Shown here piece by piece: positions 48,732-58,042 of a DNA stretch of 64,000 nt. Position numbers and translations under genes: made by a program. The DNA is taken from contig NZ_AQXX01000143.1 in the NCBI RefSeq assembly GCF_000376785.1, forward strand, positions 62,001-126,000, read 5' to 3'. A model generated the notes under the pieces. That model made no database searches. It saw nothing but the letters and a program-made list of their open reading frames with translations, and was not told the DNA's origin. The stretch's first letter is position 1. Each line of letters opens with the position of its first letter. The DNA comes from Hahella ganghwensis DSM 17046 (GTDB lineage: Bacteria > Pseudomonadota > Gammaproteobacteria > Pseudomonadales > Oleiphilaceae).

Positions 48732-51689
48732 ATGGCGGAAATATTTGAATTTGCAGGTGATGGTTTGGCTTCTGATAACTCCTCTTTAACGCAGAAACTG
48801 ATGTCTTTGCTTAAAGCTTATCCAGCGGAATTGCATGGAATACTGACTCAAAATATTGACCGACTCAAAGATTTAAGTGAGTCGGATTGTGAAGGCTTAA
48901 AACCTTATGCAGAAGGAGTGATAAAAGCCTTCGTAGTCAGTGATTTTCTGGCGGATTTAATTGTCAGGTTTCCTGCACAGGTTGCTGGTTGGCTCGAAGA
49001 GCAGACTGAATCACAGGGGGATGTGGTATCGAAAAAACGCTGGTCTGGAGAGTTAGAAAAGGCGCTTGAACGTTGTAGTTCAGAGCAGGAGCTCCACCGT
49101 GCATTGCGACTTTTCCGCCGCGAGAAGATGTTTTACATCGTCTGGAAAGATCTGGTTGAGGGGGGCGAATTCGAAGTTACAGGCAGATTGATGACCTGGC
49201 TTGCTGAGGTCTGTATTGATGGTGCGCTCTCCTGGCTTCATGGTCAGCTTGTGGATACCTATGGAGAGCCTGTTTCGAGAAAAGGACAGCCTCAGAAAAT
49301 GCTGGTCCTGGGAATGGGGAAACTGGGCGCGGGTGAACTGAACGTATCATCGGATATTGATTTGATTTTTACATTTCCCGAACACGGAGAAACCCAGGGC
49401 GCCTCCAGAAGTATCGATAATCAGAATTTCTTCACCCGTTTGGGACAAAAGCTTATACAGGCGTTAGATAACACGACTGTTGATGGATTCGTGTTTCGTG
49501 TGGATATGCGATTACGCCCATATGGTCAGAGTGGTGCCTTGGCATTAAGCTTTGCTGCAATGGAGGAATACTACGAAGATCAGGGGCGTGATTGGGAGCG
49601 TTACGCCATGATTAAAGCCGCACCAGTTGCCGGCGATCTCTTACAGGGAAATAGGCTGTTAGATGAGCTGCGGCCCTTTGTGTATCGGAAGTATATTGAT
49701 TTTGGCGCCATACAGTCGCTTCGTTCTATGAAGGATATGATTGAAAGAGAAGTGTTGCGAAAGGGGATTGGGCACAACATCAAGCTTGGCGCAGGAGGGA
49801 TTCGAGAGGTTGAGTTTATTGCCCAGGTCTTTCAGTTGATTCGTGGCGGGCGTGATATCAAGCTGCAGCAGCGGGGCCTTCTCGACGTGCTGCAGGTCAT
49901 CAAAGAAGATCAATTGATGCCAGGCGCTGCAGTCGATGAGTTGAGGTCGGCTTATATCTTCTTGCGAAATATTGAGCATGCAATTCAGGGGCTCGCCGAT
50001 AAGCAGACGCAACAGATTCCATCAGATGAGCTTGGGCGTTTGCGTATTGCCATAGCGCTTGGTTTTTCGAGCTGGAAAGCTTGTGAACAGGTTCTGGAGC
50101 AGCATAGAGAAAATGTTTCTCGTCATTTTGCTGATGTCATTGCATCTCCACAGGACACAGAGGAGTCAAAGGAAGACCTGAAGGTATGGCGGTTGCTTTG
50201 GCATGCCAAAATGCCCTCGGAAGAATCTGTAGAGTTTTTTGAAGAGTTGGGGTGCGCTGATCCTCAAGCTTTTGATCCGTTGTTAAGAGGTTTTATCAAT
50301 AGCTCGAAAGTGCGTCAGTTACAGGCCCAAGGTAAGGACAGGCTGGACCTGTTTATGCCAAAACTTCTCAGGGTCGTGGTGGAGCAGAAAATCAATGCGG
50401 AGACGTTTGACCGCTTGCTCAGGTTTGTTGAGGCAATCATTCGTCGAAGCGCCTATCTGGTATTGCTGAATGAAAACCCTGGAGCGCTAAAAGAGCTGGT
50501 ACGGTTATTTGGTGAAAGCCAGTGGGTGGGGGAGCAAATAGCTCAAATGCCTCTGTTGCTTGATGAACTGCTGCATTCTGAAAGTCTCTATACTCCGCCG
50601 GATACACAAACTTTGCGTGATGAACTTCGTCAGGAAATGCTCCGTATTCCGCAGGATGATCTGGAAGAGCAGATGGAAGTATTGCGCTATTTCAAGCGGG
50701 CGCATGTATTGCGTGTTGCTGCGTCGGACTTGAGGGGCTCTCTGCCTTTAATGAAGGTGAGTGATTATCTCACCTTCATCGCGGAGACTGTGTTAGCGCA
50801 GGTGCTGGATCAGGCGTGGCTTAACATGACATCTAAATACGGTAGGCCCATGCGTGACGAAGTGACGGCCTGTGATCCTGATTTTGGAATCATCGGATAT
50901 GGGAAGCTAGGCGGTATTGAATTAAGTTACGGTTCTGATACCGATCTTGTATTCCTTCATGATGCTGCTGAGGATCTGGATACCGACGGCGATAACAGTA
51001 TCAATAATCAGGTCTTTTTTATCCGGCTAGGGCAAAGAATTATTCATCTGTTAACAACCAAGACTGCGTCAGGTGATATCTATGAAGTGGATATGCGTCT
51101 CAGGCCCTCTGGGAATTCAGGGTTGTTGGTGAGTTCTGTCGCGGCCTGGCATAAGTATCAGGATGAGAAAGCCTGGACCTGGGAGCATCAGGCATTGGTA
51201 AGAGCACGCTTTGTTGCCGGAAGTGAGAGTGTCTGTACTAAATTTGAGCGGGCAAGGATTGAGGTTCTGACCAAGCCCAGAGATGCAGATAAGTTGAAGC
51301 AGGATGTTCTGGAAATGCGCGAAAAAATGCGCACTTCTCACGCCACGACGCCAGGCGCCGATGGGAACCTTCCATATTTCGATCTGAAGCACGATTCTGG
51401 CGGTATCGTTGATATTGAATTTATGGTTCAATATGCAGCTTTGCGATGGGCTCATAAGCACCCTTCTGTCGTGAGATGGAGTGACAATATTCGTATTCTG
51501 GAATCTTTGGCTGAAGCCGGGGTTGTCCGGGGCGAGCTCAGTGAAGAACTCTGTGAAATATACCGTCAGTACCGTTCCCGGGGTCACCGTTTGGCATTGC
51601 AGAACTTGCCCGCCAGAATTGCCCCAGAAGAGATGCTAATAGAGCGGGAGCGAGTGGTAGAGTTCTGGCGAGAGATTTTTGAAGAGTAG
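48732..51689 (+). CDS. glnE: Bifunctional glutamine synthetase adenylyltransferase/adenylyl-removing enzyme
   Basis: GlnE attaches AMP to, and removes it from, Tyr397 of glutamine synthetase under PII control. It has 985 residues, full length. Two nucleotidyltransferase domains are evident: the N-terminal deadenylylase half with GMGKLGAGELNVSSDIDLIF, and the C-terminal adenylylase half with GYGKLGGIELSYGSDTDLVF. Each is followed by VDMRLRP. HxxR/regulatory helices lie between them. It follows the CYTH gene by 44 nt, as ygiF-glnE do in E. coli, and precedes ilvE. Its target glnA is at 40.5-41.9 kb. Confidence 0.97.
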   Translation: MAEIFEFAGDGLASDNSSLTQKLMSLLKAYPAELHGILTQNIDRLKDLSESDCEGLKPYAEGVIKAFVVSDFLADLIVRFPAQVAGWLEEQTESQGDVVSKKRWSGELEKALERCSSEQELHRALRLFRREKMFYIVWKDLVEGGEFEVTGRLMTWLAEVCIDGALSWLHGQLVDTYGEPVSRKGQPQKMLVLGMGKLGAGELNVSSDIDLIFTFPEHGETQGASRSIDNQNFFTRLGQKLIQALDNTTVDGFVFRVDMRLRPYGQSGALALSFAAMEEYYEDQGRDWERYAMIKAAPVAGDLLQGNRLLDELRPFVYRKYIDFGAIQSLRSMKDMIEREVLRKGIGHNIKLGAGGIREVEFIAQVFQLIRGGRDIKLQQRGLLDVLQVIKEDQLMPGAAVDELRSAYIFLRNIEHAIQGLADKQTQQIPSDELGRLRIAIALGFSSWKACEQVLEQHRENVSRHFADVIASPQDTEESKEDLKVWRLLWHAKMPSEESVEFFEELGCADPQAFDPLLRGFINSSKVRQLQAQGKDRLDLFMPKLLRVVVEQKINAETFDRLLRFVEAIIRRSAYLVLLNENPGALKELVRLFGESQWVGEQIAQMPLLLDELLHSESLYTPPDTQTLRDELRQEMLRIPQDDLEEQMEVLRYFKRAHVLRVAASDLRGSLPLMKVSDYLTFIAETVLAQVLDQAWLNMTSKYGRPMRDEVTACDPDFGIIGYGKLGGIELSYGSDTDLVFLHDAAEDLDTDGDNSINNQVFFIRLGQRIIHLLTTKTASGDIYEVDMRLRPSGNSGLLVSSVAAWHKYQDEKAWTWEHQALVRARFVAGSESVCTKFERARIEVLTKPRDADKLKQDVLEMREKMRTSHATTPGADGNLPYFDLKHDSGGIVDIEFMVQYAALRWAHKHPSVVRWSDNIRILESLAEAGVVRGELSEELCEIYRQYRSRGHRLALQNLPARIAPEEMLIERERVVEFWREIFEE

Positions 51690-51769
51690 GGCTCGTAGTC
51701 TGTCCTGCGCTAACTAATTTATCTGATTGATATTGAATTTGAGGCTTTGGGCCCGAAGGAGTTAGAAAT

Positions 51770-52693
51770 ATGTCCATGGCTGACCGTGACGGTCTGATCT
51801 GGTTTGACGGTAAGATGGTTCCCTGGCGCGATGCTCAGGTTCACGTATTGACTCACACCTTGCACTATGGAATGGGGGTGTTCGAGGGTGTTCGCGCATA
51901 TCAGACCCAGGACGGTACAGCGATCTTTAGACTTCAGGAGCATACTGACCGCTTGTTCGATTCAGCTCATATCATGAATATGAAAATCCCTTTCACAAAG
52001 GATGATTTGAATGAAGCGCAGCGTCAGGCGGTTAAAGACAATAATTTAACTTCAGCCTACATGCGTCCAATGGTGTTTTACGGATCAGAGGGGATGGGGC
52101 TTCGTGCTGCCGGATTGCAGGTCCACGCAATCGTCGCTGCCTGGGAGTGGGGAACCTATCTGGGGGATGAGGCTCTGGAAAAAGGGATTAAAGTAAGAAC
52201 CAGCTCTTACACTCGTCACCACGTGAATATATCAATGACACGAGCCAAAGCCAATGGTCACTATATTAACTCCATGCTGGCTCTGAACGAGGCATTGGCC
52301 TGCGGGTGTGATGAAGCTTTGTTGCTGGATCCTGAAGGATATGTAGCAGAAGGCTCCGGAGAAAATATTTTTGTTATCCGTGATAACGTAATTTATACCC
52401 CGGAATTAACATCCTGTCTGAACGGTATTACCCGTAACACAATCTTCCAGCTGGCGAGTGACCTTGGTTATGAACTGGTTGAGAAACGCATCACCCGTGA
52501 TGAAGTTTATATCGCAGATGAGGCTTTCTTCACCGGTACCGCAGCGGAAGTGACGCCCATTCGTGAGCTTGACGGACGCGCAATCGGTGAAGGGCGTCGT
52601 GGTCCGGTAACGGAAAAGCTGCAGACACTGTACTTCGACGTGGTGAAAGGCCGGAATGAGAAGTACAAACATTGGCTGACACCGGTGGCGTAA
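51770..52693 (+). CDS. ilvE: Branched-chain amino acid aminotransferase
   Basis: IlvE is a PLP enzyme that transfers amino groups between glutamate and the 2-oxo acids of valine, leucine and isoleucine. It has 307 residues of fold type IV: FDGKMVPWRDAQVHVLTHTLHYG, the PLP lysine in MTRAKANGHY and the cofactor region EGSGENIFVIRD. The phosphate-binding GITRNT and the FTGTAAEVTPI motif are also present. AAGGAG at 51756-51761 supports ATG 51770. The order glnE-ilvE-waaF-waaC is the Pseudomonas order. Confidence 0.97.
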   Translation: MSMADRDGLIWFDGKMVPWRDAQVHVLTHTLHYGMGVFEGVRAYQTQDGTAIFRLQEHTDRLFDSAHIMNMKIPFTKDDLNEAQRQAVKDNNLTSAYMRPMVFYGSEGMGLRAAGLQVHAIVAAWEWGTYLGDEALEKGIKVRTSSYTRHHVNISMTRAKANGHYINSMLALNEALACGCDEALLLDPEGYVAEGSGENIFVIRDNVIYTPELTSCLNGITRNTIFQLASDLGYELVEKRITRDEVYIADEAFFTGTAAEVTPIRELDGRAIGEGRRGPVTEKLQTLYFDVVKGRNEKYKHWLTPVA

Positions 52694-52727
52694 TTGCCGC
52701 TGGCCGGTAATTTCATTCAATAGTTTA

Positions 52728-53807
52728 ATGAGAAGTATGGCCAGTCAGCCCTCGAATATTCTGATCGTCGGCCCTTCCTGGGTTGGTGATATGGTCATGG
52801 CGCAGAGTCTGTTCAAAGTGCTCAGGCGCCAGCACCCCACGGCTCAAATTGATGTATTGGCGCCTGCCTGGAGTCGTCCGATTCTGCAGGCTATGCCGGA
52901 AGTCAGGCAGCCGATTGATATGCCTGTCGGGCATGGAAAAATTATGCTTTCTGCCCGCAGGGCATTGGCGAAGCAGTTGCGAGAAAATCAGTATGACTGG
53001 GCAATCGTGTTGCCTAACTCCCTGAAGTCCGCCTTGGTGCCATGGTTGGCAAAAATTCCCAGGCGAACTGGTTGGCGCGGTGAAATGCGTTATGGTTTGC
53101 TTAATGATATCCGGAAGCTGGACAAGCAGGCTTTGCCACTTATGGTGGAACGCTTTGTTGCGTTGGCGTATCCAGATGGTCAAGCTGATCTACTGAATAT
53201 TCCCCATCCTTCTTTAGAAGTGCCACAGGAGAGTTTGAGTGAAGCTCGCTCGAAGTTCTCGCTATCTTCTCATGCCTATGTTTTGGGGCTGTGTCCGGGA
53301 GCCGAGTTTGGCGCTGCCAAGCAATGGCCTTCAGAGCATTATGCGGAAGTTGCCAGAGGTTGTTTGAAAAAAGGTGGGGAGGTCTGGCTGTTTGGTTCGG
53401 CCAATGATAAAGCTACCTGTCAGCAAATAGTCAATGCGATATCCAGTGAAGATGGAGTGGTCAGGGATTTTTCGGGACAAACCTCCCTGCAGGAAGCGGT
53501 TGCCCTGTTATCGCTGACTTCTCAGGTGGTCTCCAATGACTCGGGATTAATGCATGTAGCTGCCGCTCTGGGACGACCTCTGGTGGCTGTATACGGTTCT
53601 ACATCTCCAGGATTTACTCCTCCGCTTACTCAGCATGCTGAATTGGTAAGGCTCGGGCTCGACTGCAGTCCTTGTTTTGAAAGGACTTGTCCATATGGTC
53701 ACTATAAGTGTTTAAGAGAGCTCGGCCCTGAAATGGTGATTAATGCGTTGGAAAGACTGCCCTCTAATACAGGTCTATCCATAAATGAGTCTACCGCCAG
53801 AGATTAA
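52728..53807 (+). CDS. waaF: ADP-heptose:LPS heptosyltransferase II
   Basis: WaaF adds the second heptose to the inner core of LPS at the cytoplasmic face of the inner membrane. It has 359 residues of family GT9: GPSWVGDMVMAQSLF near the N-terminus, LCPGAEFGAAKQWP with the ADP-heptose contacts, SNDSGLMHVAAALGRPLVAVYG and a C-terminal Cys-rich DCSPCFERTCPYGHYKC. The start is ATG 52728 or ATG 52737; the ribosome binding site does not decide. waaC begins 2 nt after its stop, so translation is probably coupled. Confidence 0.96.
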   Translation: MRSMASQPSNILIVGPSWVGDMVMAQSLFKVLRRQHPTAQIDVLAPAWSRPILQAMPEVRQPIDMPVGHGKIMLSARRALAKQLRENQYDWAIVLPNSLKSALVPWLAKIPRRTGWRGEMRYGLLNDIRKLDKQALPLMVERFVALAYPDGQADLLNIPHPSLEVPQESLSEARSKFSLSSHAYVLGLCPGAEFGAAKQWPSEHYAEVARGCLKKGGEVWLFGSANDKATCQQIVNAISSEDGVVRDFSGQTSLQEAVALLSLTSQVVSNDSGLMHVAAALGRPLVAVYGSTSPGFTPPLTQHAELVRLGLDCSPCFERTCPYGHYKCLRELGPEMVINALERLPSNTGLSINESTARD

Positions 53808-53809
53808 TC

Positions 53810-54826
53810 GTGCGAATTCTCCTGATTAAAATGTCATCCCTTGGTGATGTGATTCATACCCTGCCTGCTGTCACCGATGCTAAATCAGTTTATCCCTCTC
53901 TGGTAATTGATTGGGTTGTGGAGGAAGGGGTGGCTGAAATTCCACAATGGCACCCTGGCGTTGATGACGTTATTCCTGTTGCGTTGCGAAGATGGAAAAA
54001 ACAACCTCGCCAAGCTTTGCATTCTGGCGAATGGGCGTCCTTCAAATCTCGGCTGGCAGCTCGTGACTATGATCTGGTGATAGATGCCCAAGGTCTGTTA
54101 AAAAGTGCGATCCTAGGGCTTTGGGTTAACGCCCCGATGGTTGGTTATGATGCCCGCTCCATTCGGGAGCCTGCTGCGGCGCTGTTATATGGTAAAAGGT
54201 TTGCCGTGTCCAGGCGGATGCATGCTGTTGAAAGAATTCGCGAATTATTCGCATTATCCCTCGGCTATTCTTTGGATGTATTGCCTTTAAACTATGGATT
54301 CTCTGTTAATCCAATGCCAGTAGACAGGCCTTACGTGGTTTTTCTACATGGAACCACTTGGTCGACCAAGCACTGGCCTGAAAAAAACTGGCGTGACCTT
54401 GCTATACGTTGCGCTCAGGCTGGTTTGGGAGTGCGAGTTGTCTGGGGGAACGAAGAAGAAAGATTAAGGGCTGAGAGGCTTGGAGAGGTTTCTGGCGTTG
54501 AGGTCATGCCAAAAATGAGCCTGAAGGAAGTCGCAGGCGTACTGCAGGGGGCCAAGGCTGTGGTTTCGGTTGATACAGGGTTGGGGCATCTGGCGGCGGC
54601 GCTCGATCGTCCACTGGTAGCGTTATACGGGCCAACCAGTGCTGAATTGACCGGAATATATGGGCCACAACAGATATCCTTATCGGGCCAGTACCATTGT
54701 GCGCCTTGTATGAAGCGGCAGTGTCGCTACGATATTCTGGCACAGACCCGGCAGGGGATTGATCCTCCTTGTTGGCAGAATCTTTCCGTCAGTTATGTCT
54801 GGTCTACACTCAAATCCTGTCTCTAA
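53810..54826 (+). CDS. waaC: LPS heptosyltransferase I
   Basis: WaaC attaches the first heptose to Kdo of the LPS inner core. It has 338 residues of family GT9: RILLIKMSSLGDVIHTLPAV at the N-terminus, HGTTWSTKHWPEKNW, VSVDTGLGHLAAALDRPLVALYGPTS and a Cys-containing end CAPCMKRQCRYD. The start is GTG 53810, giving a family-typical (M)RILLIK. The stop TAA (54824-54826) is interleaved with the TAG of the convergent glycosyltransferase gene, overlapping by 4 nt. Confidence 0.96.
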   Translation: MRILLIKMSSLGDVIHTLPAVTDAKSVYPSLVIDWVVEEGVAEIPQWHPGVDDVIPVALRRWKKQPRQALHSGEWASFKSRLAARDYDLVIDAQGLLKSAILGLWVNAPMVGYDARSIREPAAALLYGKRFAVSRRMHAVERIRELFALSLGYSLDVLPLNYGFSVNPMPVDRPYVVFLHGTTWSTKHWPEKNWRDLAIRCAQAGLGVRVVWGNEEERLRAERLGEVSGVEVMPKMSLKEVAGVLQGAKAVVSVDTGLGHLAAALDRPLVALYGPTSAELTGIYGPQQISLSGQYHCAPCMKRQCRYDILAQTRQGIDPPCWQNLSVSYVWSTLKSCL

Positions 54827-55950
54827 TGTTTCCCGACAGGTAGACCGTTCAGAGTCTTTTCGTAGCTATTCAGCATCCCTTCCATCATCCGTTCAAAGGT
54901 CATTTCCTTGTGGGCATGCCGCTCTGCATGGTCTCTGATCTTTTGACTCAGTTCAGAGTCATTCAATAATCTCAAGCAGGCATCTGCTAAAGCCTTAGGA
55001 TCTTCGGGTGGGCAAAGTAGCCCGGTCTTTTCATGTTGAATCATTTCCGGCAGGCCTCCCACGCGAGTTGCAACGACATTGTTTCCCATGAGAAAGGCCT
55101 GTGAGACGAGACGCGTCTGAGCTTCTGTGCCTACTGAGCAAATCATGATGATATCGCTGAAAGCCTGATATTTCTCTATCTCACTATGGAACCCGAGGAA
55201 CTTGATGCGATCCTGGTGCTTTGATTGTCCCAGATAGCTAGTCACCTCTGCTTCATAGTCTCTGGTGTCCGGGGTTGACTCGCCAATTTGCAGAAAGGTG
55301 ACGTCAGGGCACTGTGCAGCAATCAGTTCACAGGCTTTGACGAAGAATAGTTGCCCCTTGTCATGACGGATCATGCCGATATTGGCTATAACCCGATGGT
55401 GTTCGGGAATCCCTAAAGACGCTTTGAGTGCACTGCTATCAATACCTTTATGGTATCTGCCGGCATCAACGCCTGCACGAGCAGTATAAAGGTTTTCCGG
55501 GGTGGCCAAGCCCAATTCAAGAATCATCTCACCCACTCGGTCGGCAGTGGTGATAATGCCGTGGTTGCCTGTCTTCCAGATCAAGCGGTGAAGCGTGGTG
55601 TCTTTGATCGGAGTGGTGACATGGCGGGAGCGAATTACCTTAACCTTCGAAAACCATCTGGCAAACATGGCATAGGCGGCATCCCGGTTACTGTGTGCAT
55701 CAATCAGGTCCAGTTGATTTTGATTGATGAAGTCCAGTAATTGGCGAATGATTTTAGGATTGGCTGATCCACGAAACTCGATCACATGATGAGGCAGGTT
55801 ACGTTTCCGGGCCTCCTCTAAAATGGCCGAACCGCTTCGGGCGAGAATCCAGCAGGTATGTCCATGTTCATTCAGCCACTGGGTCTGTTCAATAATTCGA
55901 AGTTCCTGCCCGCCCCAGTTCAGGCTGCTTTCCAAATGCGCAATTCTCAT
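54823..55950 (-). CDS. GT4-type glycosyltransferase
   Basis: This 375-residue GT-B glycosyltransferase has an N-terminal acceptor half starting MRIAHLESSLNWGGQELRI (the glycine-rich loop). The donor half has VIANIGMIRHDKGQLFFVKA, GVDAGRYHKG and the ending GLLCPPEDPKALADACLRLL. In the E-x7-E sugar-nucleotide motif the second Glu is Gln (EAQTRLVSQAFLMG), a variant seen in some LPS enzymes. It probably adds a core sugar; donor and acceptor are unknown. It is transcribed against waaC and divergent from the GT2 gene. Confidence 0.88.
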   Translation of the reverse strand: MRIAHLESSLNWGGQELRIIEQTQWLNEHGHTCWILARSGSAILEEARKRNLPHHVIEFRGSANPKIIRQLLDFINQNQLDLIDAHSNRDAAYAMFARWFSKVKVIRSRHVTTPIKDTTLHRLIWKTGNHGIITTADRVGEMILELGLATPENLYTARAGVDAGRYHKGIDSSALKASLGIPEHHRVIANIGMIRHDKGQLFFVKACELIAAQCPDVTFLQIGESTPDTRDYEAEVTSYLGQSKHQDRIKFLGFHSEIEKYQAFSDIIMICSVGTEAQTRLVSQAFLMGNNVVATRVGGLPEMIQHEKTGLLCPPEDPKALADACLRLLNDSELSQKIRDHAERHAHKEMTFERMMEGMLNSYEKTLNGLPVGKH

Positions 55951-56058
55951 ATCAGGCTATACGTCGGTAAAATAGTCGGGCATTATACCAAACCTGTTGG
56001 ATAAGCCTAACTGTCATAAGGTATGGCGCGGCTCTGATGTATTGAGAAGGCAGGTGAA

Positions 56059-56799
56059 ATGCCGAAACTGAGTGTGACAATCATTACGCTTAATGAAGCG
56101 AAGCGAATCCGTGAATGCATAGCGTCGGTAAGTTTTGCTGATGAAGTATTGGTGGTGGATTCTGGTAGTAGTGATGATACTACGGAGATTGCCAGAGCGG
56201 CAGGAGCAAGAGTTATAGAAGAGCCCTGGCGTGGTTTTGGTCCGCAGAAGCAATTTGCTGTTGATCAGGCGCAAAATGATTGGGTTTTATGTCTGGATGC
56301 TGACGAGCGCCCCAGTCCTGAACTGGCTGCGGAAATTTGTCAAATCATGCAGCAGCCGATGTTTAAAGCTTATACAATGCCGCGTTGTAATACCTTTCTT
56401 GGCCGCTGGTTGAGGCATGGGGAGGGCTATCCCGACCTTAGTCTCAGACTTTTTGATCGACGCAATGCTGTCTGGTCTAAAGACCCTGTTCATGAGAAGG
56501 TTGAAACCGAATCTGAAATCGGCCAACTAAAGGCTGATCTCATGCATTTTTCTGAAGATGGTATCAATGCGTACCTGGCCAAGCAGAATCGCTATACCAG
56601 CCTTCAGGCTGAGCAGATGCACACCAGGGGGAAGGATTTTTCTGTTGGACAGATGATATTCAGTCCATTATTCAGGTTTTTTAAATTCTATATTCTTCGG
56701 CGCGGTTTTCAGGATGGTATCCCAGGCTTAATACATATACTGATCGGCTGTATGAACAGCTTTCTAAAGTACGCCAAGCTTTATGAGTTGAAGCGTTAA
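56059..56799 (+). CDS. GT2 glycosyltransferase, WaaE/KdtX-like
   Basis: This 246-residue GT-A enzyme has SVTIITLNEAKRIRECIASV, the nucleotide-binding VVDSGSSDDTTEIA, the metal motif in LCLDADERPSPEL and a later WSKDPVHEKVE. The features match the small WaaE family that adds a beta-1,4-glucose to heptose I of the LPS core. It has no strong membrane segment apart from a hydrophobic C-terminal helix region. The assignment to WaaE is by family likeness only. Confidence 0.85.
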   Translation: MPKLSVTIITLNEAKRIRECIASVSFADEVLVVDSGSSDDTTEIARAAGARVIEEPWRGFGPQKQFAVDQAQNDWVLCLDADERPSPELAAEICQIMQQPMFKAYTMPRCNTFLGRWLRHGEGYPDLSLRLFDRRNAVWSKDPVHEKVETESEIGQLKADLMHFSEDGINAYLAKQNRYTSLQAEQMHTRGKDFSVGQMIFSPLFRFFKFYILRRGFQDGIPGLIHILIGCMNSFLKYAKLYELKR

Positions 56800-56848
56800 T
56801 TCAATATTTTCCGAAAACTGCAATAGATAGATTGAGCAAAGAAGTGAC

Positions 56849-57973
56849 ATGTCTGATCTGAGTATCTGTTTTTATACCGACGTTTTTTTTCCATCGGTTG
56901 GTGGAGCGCAAACGGTGCTTCATCATCTGGCAATTGAATGCCAGAAATTGGGCCACAAGGTGGTGGTTTTGGCTCCCGCTCCAAAGAAAACCACCCATGA
57001 TGACAGCCAGTATCCCTATGATATTGTTCGTTTCAAGCCGCCGCGCTCGAAAAAGTTTGGTAATCGGTTGAAGTTGCTGGACCTGTATAAAGTTTATCGG
57101 AAGTATCGGTTTAACGTACTACATTGTCATGCCTCTTATCCTCAGACATTTGTTGCGAGAGAATTTCGGCGTTTTGTCAATACGGCTGTTATATGCCGGC
57201 CACACGGTAGCGATATTGTTCCCGGCGGTGGTATCCGTCGCAGTCCATATGCCACTAAGAGAATGATCAAGGGAACGACGGTTGTAGATGAGTTTGTCGC
57301 CCAATGTCAGTTTATGGCGGATATCATGGTGGACTTTGGCATCCCGCAGGAAAAAATATCCATTATTAACAATGGAGTAGACATTCGAGAGTATCAGTCT
57401 ATTGCACCATTCCAGTCAGAAAGGCCCTATGCAGTCAGTGTTGCGAATCTGATTCACCGGAAAGGTTTCGATGTGATGATTGACGCTTTTGCCAAGGTTG
57501 GCCGGAAGGATATCGATTTTCATATCGTAGGGCACGGTAGCGAGTTGCCGGACCTTAAAGCCCTGGCCAAAAAGCTGGGTGTGGAAGAACAGGTAATATT
57601 TCACGGTGCACAGTTCGGAGACAAAAAGATTGCCCTGTTACGAGGCGCAAAAGTTTTTTTGTCGGCTTCCCGAAAAGAGCCCTATTCGAATGCGTTACTG
57701 GAAGCCATGGCTTCGGGCTTACCTGTGATCTCAAGCGCAGTTGATGGCAGTCTTGAGATGATCCAGCCAGGGGTGAATGGATGGCTGTTTCCCAGTGAAG
57801 ACAGTGATGCAATGGCAGCTTTGATTGGCGATGTATTCGGTAACCCTGATCTCCTCCAAAAGACCGTAGAATCAACTTCCGAGTATATTGCACGTCATGA
57901 CTGGCCATTAGTGGCGCAACACTATATTGATATGTATCGAAAGATCTGTCGTCAACGAGGACTGGTTCGCTAA
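56849..57973 (+). CDS. GT4 glycosyltransferase
   Basis: This 374-residue GT-B glycosyltransferase has the N-terminal ICFYTDVFFPSVGGAQTVLHHLA, GVDIREYQS, SVANLIHRKGFDVMIDAFAK and an intact E-x7-E motif in KEPYSNALLEAMASGLPVI. The likely role is LPS core or O-chain assembly at the cytoplasmic face. It lies 49 nt after the GT2 gene on the same strand and ahead of the waaL-like gene, so the three are probably one transcript. Confidence 0.9.
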   Translation: MSDLSICFYTDVFFPSVGGAQTVLHHLAIECQKLGHKVVVLAPAPKKTTHDDSQYPYDIVRFKPPRSKKFGNRLKLLDLYKVYRKYRFNVLHCHASYPQTFVAREFRRFVNTAVICRPHGSDIVPGGGIRRSPYATKRMIKGTTVVDEFVAQCQFMADIMVDFGIPQEKISIINNGVDIREYQSIAPFQSERPYAVSVANLIHRKGFDVMIDAFAKVGRKDIDFHIVGHGSELPDLKALAKKLGVEEQVIFHGAQFGDKKIALLRGAKVFLSASRKEPYSNALLEAMASGLPVISSAVDGSLEMIQPGVNGWLFPSEDSDAMAALIGDVFGNPDLLQKTVESTSEYIARHDWPLVAQHYIDMYRKICRQRGLVR

Positions 57974-58042
57974 TTCTCCTAATAACGTGTTTAGCTCTCT
58001 ATCCCATATACCAAAAGATTTCTCATTTTGACTGATCGCGCC